From contig MNCI01022060.1 of NCBI GenBank assembly GCA_015680685.1, forward strand, positions 510,865-574,864: 64,000 nt of DNA, read 5' to 3'. The notes under the pieces are model-generated. The model was not told the DNA's origin. It did not search any database and saw only the letters and a list, made by a program, of their open reading frames with translations. Positions within the stretch are counted from its first letter, which is position 1. Each line of letters starts with the position of its first letter. Positions 1 through 12,305 of the stretch are shown here, piece after piece. Both the position numbers and the translations under genes were made by a program. The DNA is from Gnetum montanum (lineage: Eukaryota > Streptophyta > Gnetopsida > Gnetales > Gnetaceae).

Positions 1-1773
1 AGTAGTTGTGAGATGTCTTAGGATAAGCTAAGACATTTTAAATGAGATGTCTTTACAAGACTAGAGATGTCTCAGGCTAAGTTAAGATTCCTTAGCCTAA
101 GTAAAGATGTCTTACTATGAAAATTAACTTGTGAGTGGGACATCTAGCAAAGGTCTATGCCATCTTTTTTGGGCCTAGAAAGACCAAAAAATAGTAAGGA
201 AAACTCAAAAATAATGAGGATGGAAAAGGAAATAGCAAGTATGAGCATGATATTCCTAAGATCAAGGATCAACATGAACAAGGATAGTCCCCAAAATTGA
301 ATTAATGAAAGAGAAACTGAAATTGATATGATTACCAAGTAGGGAAAAGTTTAATAGAAAAAACAAAAAGTTTGACAATCAAATAACCCAATTCATAATA
401 TAATAATGGAAAGAGAAATTCAAAAATTCTCATATGTAACTGATAAATCTTAATGAGCATGTTAAGATGGAAATAGAGAACAATGAGCCTAAGCAAGATA
501 CTAAGTTGAATAGAATCTCCAAGAATTCAAACCAATCATTGTAAAAAAAATAACCATATATCTTCCTTCTCAACATTTTATATTACATTGATAAAGAAAT
601 AATAATAGTCCTGACATTCAATTATAATGAAGAAGCTCACAAATTTCAAAACCTAACCCCACAAAAATTATTATAATGATTCTAGCAAAACCCACATATA
701 AAATCAATGGAAAAATAGTAGAATAATTCCATTAATTATGTATACAAAATCCATCAAAATGACATTCTAATAATTTAAATAAATACCCATTGATCCTCAA
801 ACATCATCACATTCATATAGAAAAATTACATAATATCCATCACATGAATGTACATGGGAACCTTAATAATAAAAGAGGAAGAAGCCAAGATAACTCACCT
901 TTAAATTTGAATGATGAAATGTTCAAATAGAGAGGAGTAAATGGAAAGGATCCAAGAAATCCACATAATTGATCCACAATCCACTAGCCCTTCCTAGCTT
1001 GAAGTTTCCATTACACCTCTTCCAAATCATCAAAGTATGTATAAGAATTAAACTATGGGAGTTTTAATGGAGATTAACTAAGAAAACAATGGAACGAGAG
1101 GAAACACTAATTGCCCAAACTAATATAAAATTAAAAGAATAATACCAATAATTTTTTTCATCTTAAACATTACTTTCTTTGCAACTCACGTAACTTCCTC
1201 ACATGCCATAATAAGTAAAATAGAAAAGTACCATAAAATCCATAATGCTAAAAATATAATCCAAAACCTCTGAGTATTGAAAAGTAAGATAAATCTAAAT
1301 AAAAATATCAAAAATATACATGTATACATATATGAGCCATCAACCACATATCCACTAGATCATATCATTCACTCTAGAAAAAAGAGAAATGAATAATAAT
1401 TAAACAAATCACAAATTACATGTCATAACATGCTCCCAATCAATTCTCATGAAATCTTGCTAGACTTAGCAATAGGATTAGTGCACACCTATTAGATGCT
1501 AATAGAAATATATGTATAATTAAATATTAAGAAAGGCATAATATTATCCAAGCACCTAGGTATCACAAGGATCATCATCATAGTTCAACACATAAAAATA
1601 TACCAAACCAAAATAGGCATAGAGAACATATAAGCATAAGCATTGTAAAATTTGCAAAAATCATACATACCAAGGATGTCCAAAATATGAGTTGTTATAG
1701 TAACTACCAATTATGGTGTCATCAATATTATTTACATGATGTTTGAAGATGAGTTAAATGTGTAACATGGTAG
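1..1773. other. AT-rich flank left of element D, no gene seen
   Basis: This stretch is AT-rich, full of stops on both strands, and I recognise no coding region in it. The first 120 bases hold several copies of the string AGATGTCT and two short hairpins: ATGTCTTAG at 13-21 pairs with CTAAGACAT at 28-36, and AGGCTAAG at 74-81 pairs with CTTAGCCT at 91-98. They may belong to a small repeat cut off by the window edge. The rest shows no structure I can name. Confidence 0.6.
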
Positions 1774-1778
1774 CTAGT

Positions 1779-2660
1779 TAATGAGCATCAAAGTATTACA
1801 TCAATGGACCCCTGTTGACATGGCCTCATTAGTACTCCTTGTTCACACAACCCTGTAGTAAAAACTATAAATATGAGCTCATATCCATGTTTATGGGGAA
1901 TCTTGTCATAGTTGTAGTAGAGCTCTTGCAATTTTTCCATTTGAAAGTTTGAATGTTTCCCTGAGTGCCCATAGTAGAAGTTAGAAACTCTATGGATCTT
2001 TATTCGAGCACTATTCTTCCTAAACCATACCAATGTGTATGGAAATAAAGAAAAACCTTTTGATAAAACCTTGTAGCACTTAGAATAAATTAATGATTTG
2101 TTTACGCATTTATTGTTTTCATTAATTATGCCATTAATTAATCTAAAATAATCTAAATTAGACTTCGAGTAATTAGTTAATTAATGAAGCTAAATAGATT
2201 AAACACATGAGTACGACCACTTCAAGTGTAAGCACATATTTTCTTGGTAATCCTAGCAGCATTATTTCTTGGTATGCCCAAAAGCGTAGCACTTAGTAAC
2301 CTAGAAGTGGATATGTGGGTTCAAGACATGTATGGAAGGTGTGACTAAGTGTTTATGTTAGGACTAGTTAGAGATTAGTTAGTTAGTTAAATTAAATTAG
2401 TTATTAAATTACTTCATCTCTATACTTTAAGTACCAAAGAAGATAAAACATAAAATAATAAAAATGATATGCCTCAATTACACTTAATCATACTCTTCTG
2501 CATCACAAGTATAATTGGGAAGACAATGAATGACCATTAGTTCACTTCCTAGAACACTAGTATACCAAAAACTATAAAGTCCATGAAATTCAGCCAAATC
2601 ATGCATGAATGCTTCATTATTTATATGGTTGAGCATAGGAGTACCTTCAGCCACTCATCA
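1779..2660 (+). repeat. 5' LTR of element D
   Basis: It pairs with 49018-49900 over its full length. The start reads TAATGAGCATCAAAGT here and TGATGAATGCCAAAGT in the partner, so the canonical TG has mutated to TA. The end is CATCA in both. A TATA box (TATAAATA) lies at 1866-1873, and the same box is at 49159-49166 in the partner. Divergence between the two copies is visibly high. Confidence 0.85.
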
Positions 2661-2661
2661 T

Positions 2662-2679
2662 TGGCACCATTGTTGGGAA
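2662..2679 (+). other. Primer binding site of D, tRNA-Asp-like
   Basis: One base after the LTR the sequence reads TGGCACCATTGTTGGGAA. It resembles the tRNA-Asp primer site known from Athila elements (TGGCGCCGTTGCCGGGGA) with G-to-A and C-to-T changes. Element C has a less decayed version at the same place. Confidence 0.7.
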
Positions 2680-2834
2680 TGCTTTCTGTTGAAACATGCA
2701 CTATATAGGATTAGTAAACATCATTAATATCATTGTACAAACCCTAAGGTCAACATCATTCTCAAATAATATAATTACAAAAGCATACTAATTATTTTTT
2801 TTTTTGTAAAATTTCTTCTTGTTAGAATAATGAC

Positions 2835-5290
2835 AATGTTAAACTACCAATTCTACAAGAATGCACAGTGAGATATACTCATCTGGATGAGTATGTGCCT
2901 AACTTCATCTTCATCCTACATCAGGATGAGCAACTACAATGTCGTGACATCAAAGGTAATATTGTATTACCTCTTAATTAGTTTGTGCTCATGATGCTAC
3001 CTCAAACTCTTAAGCAATTAGGCATCCATAATCTTAAATAGGAATATTTTGTGCATGACTATGACTATTAGGACTATCATCCCACTAAAACACAACATTA
3101 GAGAGATTGACATTAGGAGAAGCATCATGCGCTTGTAAAGGGGAAATAGTTCATCAATCCCTTGTTCCTACTAAACCAAGAGAATAATGAGGACCCTCCC
3201 TTAGGGGGTTCTCAACATGAAAATTCTCCACCCCTTGTTACTAGTGATGAGGATGAGGCTTTGAATCTATGGCCCACAATTAACAATCTAGGTTTAGGAA
3301 AAGATGGCAATCAAGGTAGGGGATTGGAAAAGTGTTAAGATAATTGACAAACATGGCTATAACAACCAAAGAGGAATTAATAGATATCATGGTAGAGGCA
3401 ATCCTCCTCCCTCTTATTACTCTTCATCTACATCTTCTTCTTCTTCCTCTTCTAGTTCTAATAAATGCTATAGAAAGAATAACCATGATGAAGGTGAATA
3501 ATGAGATAACAATACTAATTGCCAAGCCCATAATGAAAAAAGTGGTAACAAAGAACATCATCAGTGATAATGAAATAATGATGATGATGAGCCTTTTTTG
3601 GAAACTCAAAGTATGATTAATATTGTAGAGGTTGTAAAGATCCCAACTAGGCATGTGAAAGATAGTCAGATCAAGCAACTTGATATGAACAATATCCCAA
3701 GATTTTAGGGGAGATATAACTCTGATCCATAGACACATATACAAGATTTTCATGATGCCTATGCCTTGTAGAACGTTGAAGATGATTCACAAAAACTCAA
3801 TCTCTTTCCCAAGATACTCATCAAGGAAGCTAAAATCTAGTACTTGTCCTTGTAGCCATAATCTATTCACTGATGGAATTCAATGCTTAAGCTATTCAAT
3901 GATAAATACTAGATGTACTCCAAAGTGTCTAATATGAGAAGGTAAATCCAAGGCTAGAAATAGAGAATACATGAACCCTTGGACACCACCATGGGTGGAT
4001 ATTATTCTCTCATACATCATTGCCCTAGCCATGGTTATTCTCAAAGGGAACCACTCCACCACGTCATAGATGGACTCAGAGAAGAAACATGAAGAACTCT
4101 TGGGGTTTATGCCCAAGGAAGACTATCTAAACTAAGATATCATCAAATCAAAAGGTTGATAGAGTAGCTAGTAGCAAAAGAAAAAGGTGAGTTGAGGAAA
4201 AAGAAAAGTGTAGAAGAATATAATAGGGACCCTTTCATTAGGAAAAGGAAGGTCTAATTCTATGATGAGGAAGAATCACCACTCAACAAGTTGGTGAATA
4301 GAAAAAACTTTCCCATCCAAAAATCTATTTTTGACATTTTGGAAAAGGTTAATAAGCTATGGGATTATTTGGATGAGAAGTTCTAAACTACTATGAGGAT
4401 TTTTAAAGAATCCAAATAGCAAAATAGGGATCATAATCACAGGAGGTAGAAAGAAGCTAAACATGCCTACCAGAGATGTATGGGCAAAGCTATTACAATA
4501 GATGAAGTTGTGGAAAAAAATTCAAATGATGATGGTGGCTATGACATCTACCAATATGAACATCCCAAGGGATGTTATCCTATTGTGTCACACTTACAAG
4601 AGTCTAGGATGTATGCTTTAAAACCATGACTAGTAAGCAAGCGAGCACCTAGAAGGTTGCCTTATCCTCAAGGCAACCCTAGGTAGTTCAACCAATAACA
4701 ACAATATTATCCAAGAGGAGCACCATGCAACTATATGAGCAATACCAATAGTGGCATCAATCTCAGTCATGGGAAATGCCATCACCAAGATAGCAGTACC
4801 CTTATAGGTAACTCAATCCATATGGGTACTATGTTCAGAAACCTATTTCTCCATGAAGTTCTACTAGCCACACCTCATTCCCACATTACTGTTACCCTTC
4901 AAAGTATCATCAAAATCATTCATCATCTACTCAAGGGACACACCCATATCCATACCATCCTCCCATCCATCTATATACATCCCTTTGCCCTCAACCTACT
5001 TACCTCCTATTTCATCCATGCAAGGTGAAATATTTCCATATACACAACAACAAAATGCGATGAGGGCTATACATTTACAATTGGCCTTCCATCTGAGTGG
5101 TTCAAAAAACTAATCCACGAATGATCATTTTTTTAACCTAACATTCCTTTCAAACCCTCACAACCTAATGCAACTAACTACCTTAAATCTCCAACACCCT
5201 CATCTTTCACATCAAACACAGTTCAGAGCTATTCAAACCAAATGCCACCTCAAGTTTGGACTACGATGTTAACTCATGCTATTTCTGATT
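2835..5290 (+). pseudogene. Degenerate gag of element D
   Basis: The decayed frame aligns with the gag of element C. Near 2870-2940 it reads DEYVPNFIFILHQDEQL, matching DEYISNFNFILHQDEQL in C. A serine-rich stretch lies near 3420-3470. Capsid-like sequence around 3700-4200 matches C's. Near 4540-4620 the frame reads YQYEHPKGCYPIVSHLQES, which recurs in C and in the fragment at 52.5-53.6 kb. Stops are frequent, several of them plausible CAG or TGG to TAG changes. Gag would have packaged the element's RNA; this copy cannot be translated as one protein. Confidence 0.75.
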
Positions 5291-5295
5291 GAATC

Positions 5296-5770
5296 AAGGA
5301 TGGCAACCTTTCCAAAAAAATATTTGACCTGGGAAGTCCTCCTATTTCCTTACAAATTTCTAGACATGAGTCATGCAAGGCACTTCTTGATTCTAGTTCT
5401 AGTATCAATCTTATCTCTCATGATATGTACAAAGCTTGGAACCTACCATCACTAAAGAAGAGCAACATCTATTTGGAATTGGTAGACTAGTAAATCACTA
5501 TCCCTTGGGGATTAGTGAAGGACATTATGACTATAGTTTGTGAATGGTCCTATCCTACAAATTTTTTGGTGATCAAGGTTGAAAACTACAAAGGCAACTT
5601 CCCCAACATTATGGAACATGCTTGGTTAAGCATGGTTGATCCATGAATGGGCATCAAGGACATATCCTTGGAAATCTCTAAGAAGAATGAATTTGAAGAA
5701 ATAGAGAAGAAGTGTGTTCCATGCATCACACACAATGGTAATGATTGCAATTGAATATAGAAAATCTAGT
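5296..5770 (+). pseudogene. Degenerate retropepsin-like protease of element D
   Basis: Around 5385-5490 the frame reads ALLDSSSSINLISHDMYKAW, the active-site region of a retroviral-type aspartic protease, with DSS where the family usually has DSG. The hydrophobic stretch further on (near 5580-5640) corresponds to the flap and C-terminal part, and matches the protease of C at 57017-57679. A stop falls at the end of the central part (VD followed by TAG, about 5490). Confidence 0.7.
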
Positions 5771-5989
5771 CCATTAAAAGTACATAAAGCATGCAATCAG
5801 TGTGCACATGAAATTGATATCCAAAGGTGTCTGTACATAGTAGCCACAAAATAGGATGGTACCTACTAGTTCACAGCTAACTCTAATAGTAGCACACAAT
5901 ACATGGAACACTCTGAGAGCCTAACATGTGCTTATGTCAAAGGCATCGATGAACTTGTATAAGTTCATCACCAACTCTCTAATTATGAA

Positions 5990-7640
5990 GATGATGATAC
6001 CTATTGGGGAGAGTTGGAAATCCCTGATAATTTCAAGATAGAGCCCCTAGAGTTAAAAGATCTACTAGCCAGCATGGAGTATGCATTTTTAAACAATGGT
6101 AAGCTGATTATAATCAATGCAAATCTTACTCCTAAATAAAAAGACATGTTATTGAGGGTAATTAACAAATGGCCAACAACCTTTGCTTGTTTATATGTTG
6201 GACTAACTAGAATTGATCCAAGGATACACTAGCATTGTATCTACAGCAATATAGCCATGAAGCCAAGAAGGTAGCCACAGAGGTGACTAGATCCCAAGTT
6301 GAAGTAGATCATCAAAGAGGAAATTGAACAACTCCTCAAGGTAGGGTTCAGCTATCCCATCACAAATAGTGAGTGGGTTAGCCCACTCATAATTCTGCCA
6401 AAGAAAATTGGTAAGTAGCAAGACTCCATCAACTTTAGGTTGTTGAATATGGAAACATTTAAACCAAGTGTTGGACACCCATTTTGGACATTGCTATTAT
6501 AGCTTCTTAAATGGTTATAGTGGCTATAACCAAATCCATATTTTTCCTAAAGATTAGGACAAAAAAACATGCACGAGTCCATGGGGGACTTTTTCATATT
6601 GCAATATGTCATTACATCTATACAATGCCTTTGCAACATTTCAATGCTTGGTCCTTAGCATTTTCAATAGCAGATTGGTAGTAGAGTGGGAGTCTTCATG
6701 GATAACTTCTCTACCTATGGAGCTAGATTTGAGCAAGCTCTAGATTGCCTTCAGCAAGTACTAAGAGGATCTGTTGAAACAAACCTTACACTTAATTGGT
6801 AGAAAATCCATTTAATAGTTCAGGAGGGTAGAGTACTAGGGCATCAAATTACTTAGGAAAGGATTGAGGTATACCCAAAAAAGATAAGAGTCATCCAAGG
6901 AATCACACATCAACCAACGATAGTCAAAGATGTCTGATCATTCCTTTGACATACTAGCTACTATCAGCGATTTATTAAGAATTTCTCTAAGATTGCAAAT
7001 TCATTGGTGGAGCATACAAAGAAAGATGCTCCATTCTTCTAGACCAAGGAGTGCGAACATGCATTCCCACAATTAAAGGAAAAACTCATAGAAACTCCAA
7101 TTCTATGGTCACTAGACTAGTCTAGACCATTTCATATAATGACAAATGCATTTAATTATGCCTTGGAAGCCATGCTTACATAGTTGGACAATAAGAAACA
7201 TCCATATTACATTCACTATGAAAGTTGAAGCATTGTTGGTGCATAATTGAATTACACCATACCTTAGAAAGAACTGATGGCAATGGTGTATGCTCTTGAA
7301 AAGTTTAGGTACTATGTGCTTGGCTATAAAGTATTTATGAACATAGATCATAGTGCCATCTACTTCCTAATTAATAAGCCAATGGTGAGCCCTCATATCA
7401 TATGATGGTTCATGATCTTGTAGGAATTCGATCTCATAATGGTAGATCAAAAAGAGATTGAGAATGTGGTCACTAACCAGCTCTCTCAATTAAGATGGGA
7501 TAATATAAAGGAGGAGAGTCCACTCTCTAATCAATTTCCAAATAAAATCCTCTTTATAGAAGTAATAAATGACCAAGTGCTCACTAAATCAAAATGGTAT
7601 GATGGCATCATCACTTACATTATTACTTAGGAGACGCCAC
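5990..7640 (+). pseudogene. Degenerate reverse transcriptase and RNase H of element D
   Basis: The RT region begins near 6220 (DPRIH). The fingers part reads GFSYPITNSEWVSPLIILPK near 6340-6410. The usual YxDD box is represented only by VGVFMDNF near 6690-6710, so the second catalytic aspartate is replaced. RNase H follows: HIMTNAFNYALEAML near 7135-7180, then ELMAMVYALEKFRYY and NIDHSAIYFL up to about 7370. The tether ends near 7500. Stops and frameshifts occur throughout. Confidence 0.75.
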
Positions 7641-7689
7641 AAAATCTAGACCATAGGAAGAAATAATAGTTTCTTCATCAAGCAAAATG

Positions 7690-8850
7690 CTTCATGGAAA
7701 TCAATGAACACATTTACAAGCTATGCAATGATGGCCTAGTTCATTGGTATGTCCTTGATGTAAATCAACTATGCATCCTCTAAGATGCTTACAAAGGCCC
7801 TCACAGAGGCCACTATGCAAGGAGATGCATGACCATAAAAGTCCTAATGACATGATAGTATTAGCCTATAATCTTCAGTGATGCCCACAAATTTGTTCGA
7901 TTTTGTGAATGTTGTCAAAGAGATGGTGGAATGGTCACTCAAATGGAGCATCCTCAATAGTGGATTCAACCATTAGAGCCTTTTAACATATGGATCATAG
8001 ACTTCATGGGTTCCATCACATCCATGTTCAATGGAAAGGTGTACATCATTGTAGCAGTTGACTACTATACCAAATGGGCATACGTAGTAGCCATCATTGA
8101 TTATACATCATCCACTACTAGTCAATTTATTCAAAAAAATGTTATAAATAGGTTTGGAATGCCATGTGTACTAATTTCTGATAATGAAACCCATTTTATA
8201 GGTACCACTTTTCGAAAGTTGATGCAACACTTTAGGGTTGAACATAAATTAACAACACCCTATCATCCCGAAGACAACAATCAAGTAGAGGTAACTAATA
8301 GGGAGAGAAGAAAGATTCTAACAATAACTATTAGAAATTATAGAAGAGGACAGAGCACAAAACTCAATGATGTCCTTTGGGCCTACCGCTCAACATGGAA
8401 ATTCTCTATTGGCTACTCTCCCTATGAGTTAGTGTATGGAAATTTTCCAATGCTCCCAATCTAATTCGAGCTCCATACACTCTCAATAGCTTGTGATCTG
8501 AATCTTGACCTAATTATAGCATGAAACGAAAGATTGATTAATCTCAACATACTAGAAAAGAACTAATTAGTGTTCCTATTTTTGAATGAAGTGCACAAGC
8601 CATTCAACAAGCAATGACATGACCTAAGAATCTAGAAAGTAAAATTTTAACTTGAAGATAAGGTTCTCTATTAGAACCTCACACATGTACCCTAAAAAAT
8701 AAAGTTTAAAATGTTGTGGAAAGAACCTTATATAATTGATAAAACCTTTTCTTCTGAGGCCATGATCATATACAAACCTAAGAGCCCAAATAAAAATTAG
8801 TTGGTCAATATCCAACAAGTAAAGCCTTTCCATGAGCCCAAGTAAGCCAA
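7690..8850 (+). pseudogene. Degenerate integrase of element D
   Basis: The zinc-binding part ends with CECCQRDG near 7905-7930. The catalytic core is open from 8006 to 8464. It shows VAVDYYTKWAY for the first aspartate region, LISDNETHF for the second aspartate, and YHPEDNNQVEVTNRERR for the glutamate. Next comes the typical DVLWAYRSTWKFSIGYSPYE stretch. The core therefore keeps the D-D-E residues; the N- and C-terminal parts are broken by stops. Confidence 0.8.
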
Positions 8851-10519
8851 TGCAATGAATACCTTAATGGATGGACAACCATGCTCAATTCTTTAGATCT
8901 TCTCATTTCAACATAGTCATGGGGGAGATGGCTATCCATGCTAATCATCCATAAGGCTCCTCAATTTTTCTACTTTTTATATTTTTCATGTTTTCCATTT
9001 TGCAAATTATTTATTTTACACCTTTTTTATTTTTAAAATTTTTCTTATTTTTACATCATATTTTATTTTACACCATCGTTAGTACATTTGAATCTTTCTT
9101 GAACATTTTATACTTGCTTATCTCTTTTCTTTTACTTTATGTGTGATTTTCAAATTTTTTCTAATAAATGTGATTTGTGGCAACAGGACACAGTGGTGTT
9201 GTTGCTACAACTGATGATGGTTTGTGTTTAATGTTTTGTTTGCTAATGTTTGGTTTGTATTTTTGAATTTGTGTACCAATGGCTAAGTCATGGTTTTTAT
9301 TTTCATGGAATAGGTAGAAAATCCACAACATCCATCCATCCACAAACTCTATGGTTTTCCCTGTTTTGGAAGTTTGAGATCCCTTTTATTTAATCAACTT
9401 TTAATAAATTTGTGACCTTAGTAGTTTTCAGAATTGGAAAGGATTCAAAGATTTGTATGGGATGTGACATCAAGGGAACTAAATACTCTTTGTGCTCTTC
9501 TACTTATTTGGGTGCTTGAGTGTTTTCATAGACTTCTTATTATTTCATGTCAACTGATAACATGAATTCAAATAAAGTCTTTACATGGTATGGTTCCCAT
9601 TGAAAAAAAAATTATGGGAATTGAAAGCACACCCCTTAGATAAATAAATGGGCTACAAGCACCAGTTATGAAACTAGAAAGACATGTTATGCATACCTAA
9701 ATGTCTCCTCTAACTAAGGGCCTCTCTCACTTCCTACTTCTTTTTTTCTCTATTTATGGAATGGTGGTTGTTCTGTGGAAGCACATTTGTGTGTCAAGGA
9801 GGGGGATCAGTCTTGGAGTGGTGATGCAATGTCATTGAAAGAGATTAGCTTTGGTCTAGACTAAGGATGAATCTTTTCAAGTCAATTTAAATACAAAATC
9901 CACAAGCGACTTCTTATGACCTCAATTCAGAATTTCATTATACCTTGTCCATCATTTGTCTTTGATGTCTATAACTCACCTTACTACCAATGTCCATGTT
10001 CTTGATTCAATGTCTTGGTCTAAGTAATTGAATTCTTAGATAGAATCTTCCATGTTTTGGTCCTTAACTTCCATTAACCATTATTCATCTATAGGGTCCA
10101 TGGCCTCTTTAGGTTGAGGTTACGCAAGGGAAAACATAACATGTGTCTACTATGGGAAGGATCCACTTGCATATTCCTTGATTAGGTTCATTAAACATCT
10201 TATCCTTAGGCATTCTTGCAGTTATACTATTTTGTACATCCATATTCTATACTAAACCATATGCTCCTTTACATATTTTATTTAATAAATGCCTTCTCCA
10301 CCACATTTTTCAATTTTTAAGGTTTCAAAGATCTTCTTCAATGATTTCCTCATATTCTTGGCTTTTCTAGAACTCCGTGGACACCAAATTCATTGGAAAC
10401 TTTCTTCTATCTTTTAAGATATTCAAATTTCAAAATTTTTCTATATGAGCTCCATATATGAGGCCCCATTAACATAGTGGACCTATATATGGGACCCCAT
10501 CAATGTAGCTAAAAAATAG

Positions 10520-10553
<34 letters not shown>

Positions 10554-11005
10554 ATTCCACATTGAAATTTTTACATTTTCCACAAATGATAGAGTTTTTC
10601 AAATTTTCAAAGCCCATAACTTCCTAACCATATATCCAAATCACTCTATTCTTTGACCCTATAGATACTACAGATAGGCTCATCATCGTTGGGGCCACAC
10701 ATATGTCATTTTTGATCAAATAGTTTTTGCCATTTTTCTAACTCCCACAAAGGTTTAACCAAGAAATCAACTATTAAACACCAAATTACAAGAGTTAAAC
10801 CTTTGCAACAAGCTCTGGTGACATTTACAATAATTAATTAATAAAATAATCAATCTACCATGGTCCAACCTTAGCCAAAGTGTATTTAACTAACGAGAGA
10901 AGGTATTCAAAAATTTAAAGTTACACATTATATCTACTAATCCATGGATACATTATGACCCTAGATGACACTGAAAGGAAAGCACATGCAGGCAGTAGGA
11001 CCATC
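8851..11005 (+). other. 3' non-coding part of D, left of the A insertion
   Basis: From about 8890 to 9760 this aligns with the 3' region of element C (57860-58700). Both share the string CATGGGGGAGATGGC and, further on, a segment ending in CACACCCCTTAGAT. Beyond that I see no gene. A TG dinucleotide run of 14 units lies at 10526-10553. The segment ends at the left copy of A's target duplication (TCAAC, 11006-11010) and resumes at 46004. Confidence 0.65.
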
Positions 11006-11010
11006 TCAAC

Positions 11011-12235
11011 TGTACCGTCTGAAATCGTCAATCTCTGGCTAGAAGGAAACAGAGACCGTGGGATCACCGAACACGCACAGAAGACCCTATCTTCGCTTGA
11101 GGGTGAGCTGGAATGAATGAAGGTAGAGTACCTTGGGTGGTCCGCACACAGATCAGACAAGGATTTCCCCGAACGTACACTAAAGTGCTATACGCTGGGT
11201 TATACATAAATAGCGTAACATGCGTAAATCAGAGCGTAAACAGCGTAATTGGTGTAAACAAAGCATAAATGTAAACGAGTGTAAACAGAATACATATAAG
11301 AATTAATGCAAACTATATACGATTTTGGGAAGAAAATGTAACAATGACATTACAGAATGAAAGTACAGTGCACCGGTCTAACGCAGTTGTGACTAGAACA
11401 CAAGGTGGACGAAAAGCCCCGGTGGATGCAAGGATGACTATGGGCTAGTTCACACTGTAGGCATAGTGTAGAGGCTGTATGCTCAGCATACAGGGTTGTC
11501 TAGTGTAAAAGGTTTTATGCTCTGGTTCTCAGCATCTCTGCTCTTCGATGTGCTCTAGGAATTTTGCCAACCGACCTGGATCTAGTGGAAAATCAGGGGT
11601 TTTATACAGGTTTCGACGCTAGACTCGGGTTGGGCAACACATGGCATGTTGACTGGGTGCAAGAGCGTAAAATTTACAAGTATACAATATGTTACATTAG
11701 TTGGGCATAGACTTTAGGCGTATACGCTGGATGTGCTGGGCGTATGTGAACTTGGGTGTAGATTTCATGGACGCTGGCGTATACGCTGATGAATCCTGGG
11801 TGTATACACTAGGGCGTATACGCTGATGTGCTAGGCGTATACGCTGGGGTGTATAGGCTGATGATCACTACCTTGTACTAATTTTTGCTCTTTAGTGCTA
11901 TTTCCATGCCATCTCCAGGGGTTTCATTGCCGGGTGTATACATCAGTTGTACCTGCTAAGCGTACATGTAAGGTGTGTACGCTGGGAATGTACGCTGGAT
12001 GTCTACGCTATGAACTTGAGTGTACACGCTAGGCGTATACGCTGAGAAGTTGAGCGTATATACTGGGAATGTACACTTGGGCGTATACGCTGAGACTGCA
12101 TACTTAGTGAAAACTAGGTATCTCGATCTCTAAAGTTGTCATGTTTGACATCAAGTGTAGCTGTGGTCATCTGTGGGTTGCAGGGACCTGCTTCTTGTTG
12201 GAGAAGTACTAAGCTTGAAAATTTGTGGTGTTTCA
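11011..12235 (-). repeat. 3' LTR of element A
   Basis: It pairs with 44785-46003; both end at TTTCA on the + strand. Read on the element's strand it starts TGAAACACCAC and ends GGTACA. A TATA box on the - strand (TATAAAA) corresponds to 11600-11606. Its middle (about 11700-12090) is crowded with the palindrome GCGTATACGC: six exact copies by eye, and many one- or two-base variants. Confidence 0.9.
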
Positions 12236-12305
12236 TTAACCCCTCTTTGTTGACGCTTGGAGGAATCAGCCCAAGAAGAGTTGACAAAGAAGTGCAAAAC
12301 ACCAC
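12225..12305 (-). other. Hairpin enclosing the polypurine tract of A
   Basis: GTGGTGTTT at 12225-12233, inside the LTR end, pairs with AAACACCAC at 12297-12305. Within it TCTTTGTTG at 12244-12252 pairs with the complementary string around 12281-12290, allowing two wobble pairs. The purine tract used for plus-strand priming (AAAGAGGGG on the - strand) lies between the arms. Element B has the same structure with a compensating base change. Confidence 0.6.

Noticed and set aside
10526-10553. TG dinucleotide run
   Set aside because: Ordinary microsatellite; no function suggested by the context.
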